Shown here: in pieces, positions 47,169 to 60,052 of the stretch
Position numbering within the stretch: the first letter of the stretch is position 1
Layout of the letters: every line of letters begins with the position of its first letter
NCBI RefSeq assembly: GCF_949987535.1
Contig: NC_080074.1
Span: 39,601,641-39,665,640 of the forward strand
Direction of reading: 5' to 3'
Origin: Balaenoptera acutorostrata
Lineage: Eukaryota; Chordata; Mammalia; Artiodactyla; Balaenopteridae
DNA: 64,000 nt
The notes under the pieces: model-generated
The model's database searches: none
What the model saw: the letters and a program-made list of their open reading frames with translations, nothing else
What the model was told of the DNA's origin: nothing
Made by a program: the position numbers and the translations under genes

Positions 47169-48350
47169 AATGATACCAGAGTTTGGCAAAAGGTATTATA
47201 TATATAAAATGGTGCTTCAGCAAATGCAGCAAACTCTGAAATTTTCCGAAACTAAGACTCTGAATATTTCTATTAGAAGATGAACAATAGCTGCTCAATT
47301 TGGGGCAAAAATTACAGCAGAGTAAAAAACTGGGACTTCTCCTTGTTTTCTAGCCATCCATGGCTAAAATGTTTTTCTCTCCTCTAATGAAGAGTGATTA
47401 CTGAGTATACATATTGTAATTGATCACTTACAAGCCTACATTTACTATTTTAAATCTTACCTTTAAATTACTGATAGCTTTATTTTGTGTCTTCAGAATC
47501 AACCTCAATTATTTCAAAGTCTTATTTTAAAGAACTTCATTTGGCCATTGTTAAAATAGATACATATGTCTGGGTTGTTGAAATGAAACTTCAGTCTTCA
47601 TCTTGGTATAGAAAAGAGCTAACTGAGCAAGCCAGGATAACAGTCACCCTGGCTTGCTGGTAGGTTCCATCACTACCCCCAGACAAGGACCACACCCAAA
47701 GTGGAGTTGCCAAGATACCCAGTCTGACACAGGATATGAAAGAAGAGCTCAATGTGAAAAAAAAACTTAGAAGCAGAACCTAAGGGTGCATGAAAAGAAG
47801 GATTTGCTTTCCTAGATAAAGGAATACAAGTTCCCCTGATTAAAAATGTGAATCATGCTTATTCCTTTCAGCTCTATAATCTCTCTGAAGAATCTTAATC
47901 TGAGAGGCTTCTAATAGAGTAAGGCAATGTTCAAGGTAACTTCAATTAAGTCCTCTTGGACCAACACTGATTCACTTTTAGAAATACAGTTCAGCACATT
48001 TTCCTGAATAAGAAGCTTTTCTTTTATATAATATAATTTTCTGAGTCATTTTAGTATGCCAATACAATTTTCAACTTGTATTCATCTGAGAGCTTCACAC
48101 CTAAAAATGAGGTATTTGTATCTAACACTTTGATGACAGGTGCATTTTGAAAGCCTTAATTTTCATAAATAGATATTACATTAAGCACTGCATATCACCT
48201 AATTCTACCATATAGATCTATATGAGTGACTTCGATATTTCCTTGTTTTTTATTTCCATTGAGAATGTATTTGGAGAATAGAAAATATAGGCTTGCCAAC
48301 TGTGTAGAAGACCGTATTGTTCTTCTTTCATGTGTTCTATGCATTTGGAG
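47169..48350. other. No gene or named repeat seen
   Basis: AT-rich sequence between the old L1M and the full-length L1. Nothing recognised. Confidence 0.35.
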
Positions 48351-48564
48351 CCAAATTTGCATTTCTTTTTTTTTATTGTTTTTATACAGCGGGTTCTTAT
48401 TAGTTACCTATTTTATACATATTAGTGTATATATGTCAATCCCAAACTCCCAACTCGTCCCACCACCACCCCCCCACACTTTCCCCCCTTGGTGTCCATA
48501 CGTTTGTTCTCTACATCTGTGTCTCTATTTCTGCATTGCAAACTGGTTCATCTGTACCATTTTT

Positions 48565-49803
48565 CTAGATTCCACATATATGCGTTAATGTACGGTATTT
48601 GTTTTTCTCTTTCTGACTTACTTCACTCTGTATGACAGACTCTAGGTCCATCCACATCTGTACAAATGACCCAATTTTGTTCCTTTTTATGGCTGAGTAA
48701 TATTCCACTGTATAAATGTACCACATCTTCTTTATCCATTCGTCTGTTGATGGGCATTTAGGTTGCCTCCATGACCTGGTTATTGTAAATAGTGCTGCAA
48801 TGAACATTGGGGTGCATGTGCCTTTTTGAATTATGGTTTTCTCTGGGTATATGCCCAGTAGTGGGATTGCTGGGTCATATGGTAATTCTATTTTTAGTTT
48901 TTTAAGGAACCTCCATACTGTTCTCCATAGTGGCTGTATCAATTTACATTCCCACCAACAGTGCAAGAGGGTTCTCTTTTCTCCACAACCTCTCCAGCGT
49001 TTGGTGTTTGTAAATTTTCTGATGATGCCCATTCTAACCGGTGTGAGGTGATACCTCATTGTAGTTTTGATTTGCATTTCTCTAATGATTAGTGATGTTG
49101 AGCAGCTTTTCATGTGCTTCTTGGCCATCTGTATGTCTTCTTTGGAGAAATGTATATTTAGGTCTTCTGCCCATTGTTTGATTGGGTTTGTTTTTTTAAT
49201 ACTGAGCTGCATGAGCAGTTCATATATTTTGGAGATTAATCCTTTGTCAGCTGATTCGTTTGCAAATAGTTTCTCCCATTCTGAGGGTTGTTTTTTCCTC
49301 TTGTTTATAGTTTCCTTCACTGTGCAAAAGCTTTTAAGTTTCATTAGGCCCCATTTGTTTATTTTTGTTTTTATTTTCATTACTCTAGGAGGTGGGTCAA
49401 AAAAGATCTTGCTGTGATTTATGTAAAAGAGGGTTCTTCCTATGTTTTCCTCTAAGAGTTTTACAGTGTCCATTCTTACATTTAGGTCTTCAATGCATTT
49501 TGAGTTTATTTTTGTGTATGGTGTTAGGGAGTGTTCTAATTTCATTCTTTTAAACATAGCTGTCCAGTTTTCCCAGCACCACTTACTGAAGAGACTGTCT
49601 TTTCTCCATTGTATATCCTTGCCTCCTTTGTCATAGGTTAGTTGATCAAAGGAGCATGGGTTTATCTCTGAGCTTTCTATCCTGTTCCACTGATCTATAT
49701 ATCTGTTTTGGGGCCAGTACTGTATTGTCTTGATTAGTGTAGCTTTGCAGTATAGTCTGAAGTCAGGGAGTCTGAGTCCTCCAGCTCCATTTTTTTCCCT
49801 CAA
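48565..49803 (-). pseudogene. L1 ORF2 C-terminal region (412 codons)
   Basis: The longest open frame of the window. It runs from [20 protein letters not shown] through the C-terminal domain, including [20 protein letters not shown] and the region [20 protein letters not shown], to the natural ORF2 end near LTHICGI. It contains no internal stop but is cut off from the catalytic region by a frameshift at about 49800, so it is not translated as part of a working ORF2. The plus-strand frames across 48565-50600 are its shadows. Confidence 0.93.
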
Positions 49804-50653
49804 GATTGCTTTGGCTATTCGGGGCCTTTTGTGTCTCCATGCACATTTTAAGATTTTTTTGTTCTAGTTCCATAAAAAATGACATTGGTAATTTGATAGG
49901 GATTGTCTTGAATATGTAGATTGCTTTGGGTACTATAGTCATTTTCACAATGTTGATTCTTCCAATCCCAAAACATAGTATATCTCTACATCTGTTTGTG
50001 TCATCTTTGATTTCTTTCATCAGTGTGTCATAGTTTTCTGAGTACAGGTCTTTTACCTCCTTAGGTAGGTTTATTCCTAGGGATTTTATTATTTTTGTTG
50101 CAGTGGTGAATGGGATTGTTTCCTTAATTTCTCTTTCTGATTTTTCATTGTTGGTGTATAGGAATGCAAGAGATTTCTGTGCATTAATTTTGTATCCTGC
50201 AACTTTACTAAATTCATTGATTAGCTCTAGTAGTTTTCTGGTGGCATCTTTAGGATTCTCTATGTATAGTATCATGTCATCTGCAAACAGTGACAGTTTT
50301 ACTTTTTTCCAGTTTGTATTCCTTTTATTTCTTTTTCTTCTCTGATTGCCGTGGCTAGGACTTCCAGAAGTATGTTGAATAATAGTGGTGAGAGTGGACA
50401 TCCTTGTCTTGTTCCTGATCTTAGAGGAAATACTTTGTTTTTCACCATTGAGAATGATGTTTGCTGTGGGTTTGTCATATATGGCCTTTATTATGTTGAG
50501 GTAGGTTCCCTCTGTGCCCACTTTCTGGAGAGTTTTTATCATAAATGGGTGTTGAATTTTGTCAAAAGCTTTTTCTGCATCTCTTGAGATGATCATATGG
50601 TTTTTATTCTTCAATTTGTTAATATGGCTAATATCACATTGATTTATTTGCAT
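49763..50653 (-). pseudogene. L1 ORF2 reverse-transcriptase segment with catalytic FADD
   Basis: A 296-codon minus frame. It starts in the block containing DAEKAFDKIQHPFM (first catalytic aspartate region), passes through a stretch of altered frame (residues about 84-115, where the expected conserved text is replaced), then shows [20 protein letters not shown] with the catalytic FADD motif, and continues to the thumb region. Near its end (after [10 protein letters not shown]) the frame again departs from the expected sequence. Several compensating indels are therefore present. Confidence 0.92.
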
Positions 50654-51000
50654 ATATTGAAGAATCCTTGCATCCCTGGGATAAATCTCACTTGATCATG
50701 GTGTATGATCCTTTTAATGTGTTGTTGGCTTCTGTTTGCTAGTATCTTGTTGAGGATTTTTGCATCTATATTCATCAGTGATATTGGTCTGTAATTTTCT
50801 TTTTTTGTAGTATCTTTGTCTGGTTTTGGTATCAGGGTGATGGTGGCCTCATAGAATGAGTTTGGGAGTGTTCCTTCCTCTGTAATATTTTGGAAGAGTT
50901 TCAGAAGGATTGGTGTTCGGTCTTCTCTAAATGTTTGATAGAATTCACCTGTGAAGCCATCTGGTCCTGGACTTTTGTGTGTTGGAAGATTTTTAATCAC
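50644..51000 (-). pseudogene. L1 ORF2 reverse-transcriptase segment, early part
   Basis: A 118-codon minus frame with [17 protein letters not shown], then [20 protein letters not shown] and [16 protein letters not shown], the first conserved blocks of the L1 reverse transcriptase. It ends after GFFNICK and the protein continues in a different frame at 50653, showing a frameshift. Confidence 0.92.
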
Positions 51001-51612
51001 AGTTTCAATTTCATTACTTGTGATTGTCTGTTCATATTTTCTATTTCTATTTCTATTTCTTCCTGGTTCAGTCTTGGAAGGTTATACCTTTCGCAGAATT
51101 TGTCCATTTCTTCCAGGTTGTCCATTTTATTGGCATAGAGTTGCTTGTAGTAGTCTCATATGATGCTTTGTATTTCTGCGGTGTCCATTGTAACTTCTCG
51201 ATTTTCATTTCTAATTTTATTGATTTGAGTCCTCTCCCTCTTTTTCTTGATGAGTCTGGCTAAAGTTTTATCAATTTTGTTTATCTTCTCAAAGAACCAG
51301 CTTTTAGTTTTATTGATCTTTGCCATTGTTTTCTTTGTTTCTATTTCATTTATTTCTGCTCTGATCTTTAGGATTTCTTTCCTTCTACTAACTTTGGGGG
51401 GTTTTTTGTTCTTCTTTCTCTAGTTCCTTTAGGTGTAAGGTTAGGTTGTTTGAGATTTTTCTTGTTTCTTGAGTTAGAATTGTATTGCTATAAACTCCCC
51501 TCTTAGAACTGCTTTTGCTGCATCCCATTGGTTTTGGATCATCGTGTTTTCATTGTCATTTGTCCCTAGGTATATTTTGATTTCCTCTTTGATTTCTTCA
51601 GTGATCTCTTGG

Positions 51613-52380
51613 TTATTTAGTATTGTTTAGCCTCCATGTGTTTGTGTTTTTTACATTGTTTTCCCTGTAATTGATTTCTAATCTCATAGCATTCTGGTTG
51701 GAAAAGATGCTTGATGTGATTTCAATTTTCTTAAATTTACCGAGGCTTGATTTGTGATGCAAGATGTGATCTATCCTGGAGAATGTTCCACGTGCATTTG
51801 AGAAGAAAGTGTAATCTGCTGTTTTCGGATGGAATGTCCTATAAATATGAATTAAATCTATCTGATCTATTGTGTCATTTAAAGCTTGTGTTTCTTTGTT
51901 AATTTTCTGTCTGGATGATCTGTCCATTGGTGTAAGTGAGGTGTTAAAGTCCCCCACTAGTATTGTGTTACTGTTGATTTCCTCTTTTATAGCTGTTAGC
52001 AGTTGCCTTATGTATTGAGGTGCTCCTATGTTGGGTGCATATATATTTAGAATTGTTATATCTTCTTCTTGGATTGATCCCTTGATCATTATGTAGTGTC
52101 CTTCCTTGTCTCTTGTCACATTCTTTATTTTAAAGTCTATTTTATCTGATATGAGTATTGCTACTCCAGCTTTCTTTTGATTTCCATTTGCATGGAATAT
52201 CTTTTTCCATCCCCTCACTTTCAGTCTGTATGTGTCCCTAGGTCTGAAGTGGGTCTCTTGTAGACAGCATATATATGGGTCTTGTTTTTGTATCCATTCA
52301 GTGAGCCTTTGTCTTTTGGTTGGAGCATTTAATCCATTCACGTTTAAGGTAATTATCGATATGTATGTTCCTATGACCAT
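51613..52380 (-). pseudogene. L1 ORF2 N-terminal endonuclease domain (255 codons, cut short)
   Basis: Minus-strand frame starting near the native ORF2 start (ISIITLNVNGLNAPTKRQRL). It shows the apurinic-endonuclease-like motifs in order: the N-containing TLNVNGLN, CLQETHF with the catalytic E, YAPN, VGDFNTSL with the catalytic D/N pair, and SRIDHILHH with the catalytic DH near residue 210. The frame ends at a stop after RLNNTK at 51613, whereas ORF2 should run for more than 1,200 codons. The domain that nicks target DNA is therefore present almost complete but separated from the reverse transcriptase by frame breaks. Confidence 0.93.
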
Positions 52381-52855
52381 TTTCTTAATTGTTTTGGGTT
52401 TGTTTTTGTAGGTCCTTTTCTTCTTTTGTGTTTCCCACTTAGAGAAGTTCCTTTAGCATTTGCTATAGAGCTGGTTTGGTGGTGTTGAATTCTCTTAGCT
52501 TTTGCTTGTCTGTAAAGCTCTTGATTTCTCTGTCGAATCTGAATGAGATCCTTGCCAGTTACAGTAATCTTGGTTGTAGGTTCTTCCCTTTCATCACTTT
52601 AAATACATCATTCCACTCCCTTCTGGCTTGCAGAGTTTCTGCTGAGAAATCAGTTGTTAACCTTATGGGAGTTCCCTTGTATATTATTTGTCATTTTTCC
52701 CTTGTTGCTTTTAATAATTTTTCTTTGTCTTTAATTTTTGTCAATTTGATTACTCTGTGTCTCGGCCTGTTTCTCCTTGGGTTTATCCTGCCTGGGACTC
52801 TGCACTTCCTGGACTTGGGTGGCTACTTCCTTTCCCATGTTAGGGAAGTTTTCGA

Positions 52856-53098
52856 CTATAATCTCTTCAAATATTTTCTCGGGTCCTCTCTCTCTTCTCC
52901 TTCTGGGACCCCTATAATGCGAATGTTGGTGCGTTTAATGTTGTCCCAGAGGTCTCTTAGGCTGTCTTCACTTCTTTTCATTCTTCTTTCTTTATTCTGT
53001 TCCACAGCAGTGAATTCTACCATTCTGCCTTCCAAGTAACTTATCTGTTCTTCTGCCTCAGTTATTCTGCTATTGATTCCTTCTAGTGTATTTTTCAT
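52856..53098 (-). pseudogene. L1 ORF1 fragment (coiled coil and start of RNA-binding domain)
   Basis: An 80-codon frame on the minus strand. It starts MKNTLEGINSRITEAEEQIS, a heptad-rich coiled-coil end, and runs into the conserved NIRIIGVPEGEE segment that opens the RNA-recognition domain of L1 ORF1 protein. A full ORF1 is roughly four times longer. The upstream part (to about 53400) and the C-terminal part (to about 52450) are visible only in other frames, so ORF1 is frameshifted. In active L1s the protein is an RNA chaperone for the element's own transcript. Confidence 0.88.
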
Positions 53099-54233
53099 TT
53101 CAGTTATTGTATTGTTTGTGTCTGTTTGTTTGTTCTTTAATTCTTCTAGGTGTTTGTTTGCTCTTCTAGGTCTTTGTTAAACATTTCTTGTATCTTCTTG
53201 ATCTTTGCTTCCATTCTTTTTCTGAGGTCCTGGATCACCTTCACTATCATTATTCTGAATTCTTTTTCTGGAAGATTGTCTATCTCCACTTCACTTAGTT
53301 GTTTTTCTGGGATTTTTATCTTGATCCTTCATCTGGTACATAGTCCTCTGCCTTTTCATTTTGTCTTTCTGTGAATGTGGTTTTCCTTCCACAAGCTGCA
53401 GGATTGTAGTTCTTCTTGCTTTTGCTGTCTGCCCTCTGGTGGATGAGGCTATCTAAGAGGCTTGTGCAAGCTTCCTGATGGGAGGGTCTGGTGGTGGATA
53501 GAGCTGGGTGTTGCTCTGGTGGGCAGAGCTCAGTAAAACTTTAATCTGCTTGTCTGCTGATGGGTCAGGCTGAGTTCCCTCCCTGTTGGTTGTTTGGCCT
53601 GAGGCGACTCAGCACTGGAGGCTACAGGTTCTTTGGTGGGGCTAATGGCAGACTCCAGGAGGGTTCATGCCAAGGAGTACTTCCCAGAGCTTCTGCTGCC
53701 AGTGTCCTTGTCCCCACAGTGAGCCACAGCTGCCCCCCACCTCTGCAGGAGACCCTCCAACACTAGCTGGTAGGTGTGGTTCAGTCTCCTATGGGAGCAC
53801 TGCTCCTTCCCCCTGGGCCCCAATGTGCACACCACTTTGTGTGTGCCCTCCAAGAATGGAGTCTCTGTTTCCCCCAGTCCTGTCGAAGTCCTGTAATCAA
53901 ATGTCACTAGCCTTCAAAGTCTGATTCTCTAGGAATTCCTCCTCCCGTTGCCAGACCCCCAGGTTGGGAAGCCTGACATGGGGCTCAGAATCTTCACTCC
54001 AGTGGGTGGACTTCTGTGGTATAATTGTTCTCCAGTTTGTGAGTCACCCAGCGGTTATGGGATTTGATTTTATTGTGATTGTGCCCCTCCTACCATCTCA
54101 TTGTGGCTTCTCCTTTGTCTTTGGATGCAGGGTATCTTTTTTGGTGTGTTCCAGCATCTTCCTGTCAATGATTGTTCAGAAGTTAGTTGTGAATCTGGTG
54201 CTCTTGCAAGAGGGAGTCCAAATTTGTATTTCT

Positions 54234-54900
54234 AATAAGACATCCTTCTGCATTCTTTGCCTCAACAGGTTGGCAAATTTGATTAGATTTCTTCATTTTG
54301 AAACTTTTCCAGGTATTCTACCTGTTTATTTTTGTTACTATGTCTTAATTGTATGCATTCATTTTCAATTTTATTCATTAACTGAGGATCAATTAAATAT
54401 CCAGCACCATGGTAAGTAATGATAAGTGGGAAACACATGAATAAAAAAGATTAATTAATCTATACTCTCAAGAAATATTCTAATCTAGTGGATATATGTA
54501 TACAAACAATATTATATGTGATGAAGTGCCTTTCCTTCTGCTCACCGTAATCAGTGTGGAGGAGAAAAGAAACACAGAAATTTGGAAAAGGTAATAAGAC
54601 ATGGTATCCTCCAAGATTAAACTAATAGAGTTGGGAGATACATAAAAAAGAGCATATGAATCTTATAAGGCAGCTATTGATAAGAACTCAACATGAATGA
54701 TGTAAGATCACTGCCTTTTTAAAATACTCAGGAAATGCAGAAAAAGTAACACAGAAGGAAAAAGCAAGCCAGTGTAGGAGGCAATCCAATGCCCTTCCCC
54801 ACCTCTTAAGCCAACATCTACCTCTCCAGGGACCACCCTGAGAAGAACAATGACTCACATTGCCAAATCTTCATCCATATGATCTGGGATTTTTTTCCAG
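54234..54900. other. No gene or named repeat seen
   Basis: Non-coding AT-rich sequence between two L1-derived segments. Confidence 0.35.
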
Positions 54901-54901
54901 C

Positions 54902-55107
54902 TTTATTTATTTTTTTTATTAAAGTATAGTTGATTTACAATGTTGTGTTAGTTTCAGGTGTACAGCAAAATGTTTCAGTTATACATACATATGTATCTAT
55001 TTTTTTCAGATTCTTTTCCCTTACAGGTTATTACAAAATATTGAGTATATTTCCCTGTGTTGCACAGTAGGTCCTTGTTAGTTATCTATTTTATATACAG
55101 TAGTGTA
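54902..55107 (-). mobile_element. L1 3' end fragment, minus strand
   Basis: Reversed L1 terminal text: taaagtatagttgatttaca, atgttgtgttagtttcaggt, gtacagcaaaatgtttcagt, and the far end tccttgttagttatctattt. About 200 bp, severely truncated. Confidence 0.88.
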
Positions 55108-55744
55108 GGATTTGAAAGATATAAGATAAGGCAAGGGCCTTGTTAACTGCTGGGAGAAGGGCTGTGATTTGGAACAGGAGGGAAGGTAGAGACTTGGAGC
55201 CAGAGAAAAGAAGGAATAAAAAGGACAAAAGCAGAGTGTGTTGGAGGGAAGGGTAGTGGTAGAGGAAGAAAGAGAAGACTTGAAGAAAGAAAATGGATTC
55301 TTATTTGGTACACAGGGATGAGTCAGACTACAGGTGCAACACATAATTTTTCACAAACATGCCCAATGTGTACATTCTCGATTTTCATCACTGGAAGCAT
55401 TGAGCAAAGAACTGTTTAACCATTCTTCAGCATTCTGGGTGTAAGTTTAGCTGGCAAAGAAGAATTATTAGTTGCTGCCTCTACCACCACCACCTATTTC
55501 AGTATATTGGCACTTGTAGGAGTAATCAAGTACATAATGAAACCATTCAGGGAAATACTGCAATCCAAAAATCTGGAAAACTGTTTCCTCTGACCATTGT
55601 TTGCCTTACCCAGAGTAAAGTTACCAGTGCTCCTCTGCAGCCAAAGAAAATGGGTTATAGTAGGCAGTAACTCTAAGGAAATAGTTATTAAATGACATTA
55701 GCAAAGTATAATATACTTTGGGAGCTCAAAGAAGGGATATCACT

Positions 55745-55955
55745 TCCCTGGGAAGTGATCAGGGAAAGCTTCATGGAGTATATGACATTTGAAGAGGATA
55801 AGACTGACAGATTGAACTAAGAAAAAGGACAGTCACAGTAATAGAAACATCAGAAGCGAAGGAACAAAAGCATAAAATCAAACAAGTATGTCTACAACAC
55901 AAGGTACATGAGGGAAGTCTTAGAAGATGAGGCTGCAAAGGGAGGTTGGATTAGA
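55745..55955 (+). repeat. Ancient interspersed repeat fragment, same unnamed family
   Basis: gggaagtgatcagggaaagc, ttcatggagtatatgacatt and tgaagaggataagactgaca resemble the family at 27300-28240. Confidence 0.4.
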
Positions 55956-55974
55956 AAATATTTTGAACTAAATA

Positions 55975-57955
55975 AAAATGAAAATAAATAAAATATATCA
56001 AAGTTTGTGAGATGGTACCAAAGCATTTCTTAGAGAAAAGCTTACAGCATTAGATGCCTATCTTGGAAAAGAAGAAAGGTCTAATTTCTACCTTAAGAGA
56101 CTAGAAGAGCAAACTAAACCTAAAGCAAGCAGAAGAAAGGAAATGATAAAGAGCAGAAAGCAATGAAATTGAAAAGTGAAAAACAATGCAAGACATTTAT
56201 AGAATAACAAGATGGTTCTTTGAAAAGATCAATAAAATTGATAAACAGACGAAGAATAAAAGAGAGAAACACAAACCATTAATATAAATAATGAAAGAGG
56301 GGTTGCTAGTACAGCCCTCACTGACCTTGAAAGGATAGTAAAGGAATACTCTGAACAAGTTTATGCCTTAAAATTGGACAACTTAGATAAAATGAGCCAA
56401 TTTCTTAAAATAAGAAATCTACTAAAACTCACTCAAAAAGAAATAGCTAGCTTGGATAGTCATATATCTATCAAAGAAATCAAATTCAAAAACATTCCAA
56501 CAAAGCAAGTTCCAGGCCCAAATGGTTTCACTGCCAAATTCTACCAAACTTTTGAGGAATAAATAATACCAATTCTACACAATCTTTTCCAGAAAATAAA
56601 AGTAGAGATAAGACTTTCAAGCTAATTTTAGTGGGCCAGCATTATTCTTATACCAAACAAAGTACAAGAAAATAAAATTACAGATCTATATACCTCATGA
56701 ATGTACAATAGATACAAAATTCTTCGAGAAAATATTAGGAGATTGAATCTAGGAATATTTCAAAAAGATCATGACTGAGTGGGGTTTATCCTGGGAATTC
56801 AATGCTGGATCAACATTCAAAAATCAATGTAATGCATCTTATTAACACACTAAAGAAGGACGACCACATGATCATATCAATAAATTCAGGAAAGGCTTCA
56901 ACAAAATTCAAACTTTATTCATGATTTAAAAAAACTTTAAAGAGTAGAAATAGAAGGAAAGTTCCTTAATTTGATTAGGGAATCTGCAAAATACCAAGTA
57001 ATATAATTCTTAATGGTGAAAAACTGAATGTGTTCCCTTTAAGATAGGGAACAATGCAAAGATGTCTGCTCTCACAATTCCTTTTCAATATTCCTGGAGA
57101 TTCCAGCCATAGCAAAAAAGCAGGAGAATAAAAAGCAAAAGGTATTCACTTAGTTTGTAAAGGAAGAAATAAAACCACCTCTATTAGCAGTGGACATGAT
57201 TTTCTATATAGAAAATTCCAAGGTATATTCAAAGAAAGCTCCTGGAACTAATGAGTGAGTTTAGCAGTGCACAGGATAAAATATCAATATAAAAATTCAT
57301 CCCTGTTTCTATATACTATAAATGTACAAATAAAAACTAAAATTTTTAAAAGTACTATTTACAACAGCTCCAAAAAGGATTAAATACTGAGGTGTAAATC
57401 TGACAAATACATGAATAATATATATGCTGAAAACTTCAAAACACAGATGAAAGAAACTGAAGAAGATCTGAAAAGGAATAAAGAGATATATTCATGTATT
57501 GGAAGACAGAATATTGTTAAGATGTCAATTCTCCCTTAATTGATCTGTAGATTTAATGAAATCCCAATCAAAAACCCAGAAGAAGCATGATTCTTCTTCC
57601 CAGAAAATATAAACAAGCTGATTCTAAAAGCTTTTGACAAAGTAAAAGAATTACAATAACCAAAACAACTAAAAGCTCAATTAAAAGAAGATCAAAGTTG
57701 TAGGAATCACAGTATCTGAATTTTCACACTTACTATAAAGCTTCAATGATCAAAACAGGGTGATGTTAGTGAAAGAACAAAGGCCAGTGAAACAGAAAAT
57801 AAACACAAATATAGTCAGCTGGTATTTGGCAATGTGCAAAAGCAATTCAATGGAGAAAAAAAAAAAAAAGACCTTAACCTGTATTTCTCACTTTATACAA
57901 AAAATACCTCAAAATGGATCATAGACCTAAATGTAAAATATAAAACTGTGAAAGT
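55975..57955 (+). mobile_element. Old L1M LINE, ORF2 portion
   Basis: Diverged ORF2 in broken frames: ttagagaaaagcttacagca, cttggaaaagaagaaaggtc, gcaagcagaagaaaggaaat. The frame 56374-56562 keeps part of a reverse-transcriptase block (KQVPGPNGFTAKFYQTFEE). Many stops and deletions; the 3' end is lacking. Confidence 0.85.
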
Positions 57956-59617
57956 GTGAAAGAAAACAAAGGAGGGGAGGGGAGGGAAGACGATGACAGA
58001 GCCTAACTAACATCTGCTACGGATACATATTCAGTTTCCTAATTGCTTAAAGATGGTCTATTTACCAAACCAGAGAGGGGCTTCTCAACAACTCTTTCTC
58101 TATCCACTGAAAGAAGAGATGATAACTTCCAAGATAACACACTTAGCATTGAGGTTCACAATGAAGATGCCTATTAGAAACACTCAGAAAAATCTATTAA
58201 ATTATATCCTCCAAGTCGGCCAGAAGTCACTGCCAAAATAAAGTTACCTATTACCTTCCAGAGTATTTCATATTTTTCTAGGACAAACTTACCTTAGCCT
58301 TTGTTCCATTCTTTTAACTTCATACTTTTATAGCTATGATTCTTGTTGATGTCATGGTGCAAATTGATCAGGAACATTAATTGCCGTCACTTATCATTTT
58401 CATATCTTAATTTCCCAGTATAGTTACTCTGAGACCCCTCTCAAAAAAATTAGCACAACTTAATAAAACATGACATACCCTGGTTGGCCTATATTTGAAC
58501 TAATTGTCCTCAAGGATGCTTACTTGATTAGGTAAATCAATGTTTACTCCTTACAGCCTATTTTTTTTAACTCTCAGAGTCAAAGGCTGTTGCTAAGTCA
58601 ACAAATGAGAAAACTACACTAGAGTAAGTTAACCATTCATGTGGTGGAGGATCCTTCTCCTTATTAGGGCTGAAAGAGTTTGTAAAGTATTATGAGAGGC
58701 AATTCTTGAGTGACTGGGAGATGACTTTCAGTTGCTCAGGCTTTTTGCACTTATTTTGTACATGTGTGTGCATGTGTGTGTATGTGCGTGTTTTTCACTA
58801 GGTGGTGACGTGCTAAACAAAATCAACTCTGAGGTTTCCTGCTGTTGATTTTTTTGAGAACATATAAAGCAATGTTCATCAGATAGGGCATTATGGGGTG
58901 AAGGTGTAACGTTTCACTTCACCATCATTTTATAGTTTAACTAGAGTAAAGTAAAATATTAAAAGGCGGAAAATAAGATGATTTTTCTTTTAAAAATCTT
59001 GGACAAATGAGCATCCCTTGAAGAAAAAAATTAATTATATAATTAGTAAGAGAAACTTTTAATTAAAAAATATAAGATCACATTAATTCCAATACCATAT
59101 CTATCATTACTGCTTTTATTTAGACTTTCAATATTTATCTTGTTTGATGAAACCAACTGTTAATTTTTTGCCACGTTCAAGTCTTGTCCCCTCCACTGAG
59201 TACTCTATAAAGAGATCTTCCAAAAATTAAATCTGATTTTACCACTCTTAATTTTTAAAAAAGACATCCAAAAACTCATTTAAAAAATCAAAACCAAAAT
59301 TTCTAGCCTGTTACTCAGCCACTTCACAATCCAGCAGTAGCCATATCTTTGGACAGTCTCCAACTCCCCACCACTGACACCAACTCACACCCTTCACTCT
59401 ACAAAGCCTAAATTGTCATCTTTCACTGGAAAAGTATACCTTTTCCAACTCCATGACTGTTACAGGTAAAGGACCAGGGTGAGAAGAGCAAGGCAGTTGC
59501 TTCAAACACAGAGTTTAAAGGGGGCACCAAAAAACCTCAAAAATCAAGACAAATATTTTAAGTAATACTTTCAAAAATCTAAGTCAATGTAAAAAAATGT
59601 ATAATAAACAAACTACC
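57956..59617. other. No gene or named repeat seen
   Basis: AT-rich non-coding DNA. A short imperfect TG tract lies at 58759-58792. The frame 58053-58241 has no domain. Confidence 0.4.
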
Positions 59618-59916
59618 GGGGCTTCCCTGGTGGCGCAGTGGTTGAGAATCTGCCTGCCAATGCAGGGGACACGGGTTCGAGCCCTGGTCTGGGAAGATCC
59701 CACATGCCGCGGAGCAACTAGGCCCGTGAGCCACAACTACTGAGCCTGCGCGTCTGGAGCCTGTGCTCCGCAACAAGAGAGGCCGCGATAGTGAGAGGCC
59801 CGTGCACCGCGATGAAGAGTGGCCCCCTCTTGCCACAACTAGAGAAAGCCCTCGCACAGAAACGAAGACCCAACACAGCCATAAATAAAATAAATAAATA
59901 AAATTTAAAAAAAAAA
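59618..59916 (+). mobile_element. CHR-type SINE
   Basis: Complete long SINE: ggggcttccctggtggcgca, B-box ggttcgagccc, body without the 24-nt duplication, tail of AAATA units. Flanking duplication is not clear. Confidence 0.95.
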
Positions 59917-60052
59917 GAAAATGCTCTTTATTTCACTTGCAAAATTAATTTAAAAAAAACAACTACCATAATTTTAAATTAAAAAAACAGTCATCCCTGC
60001 CTGAATTTCATTCTGCTTAGGAAAGTCTTACTTATATTTAAAGACTAACTTA

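Larger units (their letters stand above)
48367..54217 (-). mobile_element. Full-length L1 LINE, minus strand, inactivated
   Basis: About 5.85 kb bounded by a 16-bp target duplication, ccaaatttg(c/t)atttct, at 48351-48366 and 54218-54233. A poly-T stretch (reversed tail) is at 48367 and 5' UTR-like GC-richer sequence (53400-54217) at the other end. ORF1 (52450-53400) and ORF2 (52380 down to about 48570) are both recognisable and both broken. It is the only L1 here that reaches its 5' end. Confidence 0.93.

Noticed and set aside
48565..49803. 412-codon frame as a host gene
   Set aside because: Sequence is L1 ORF2 C-terminus, in the same orientation and order as the rest of the L1.
50103..53374. 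Several plus-strand frames of 70-187 codons
   Set aside because: Antisense shadows of the minus-strand L1 ORF1 and ORF2.
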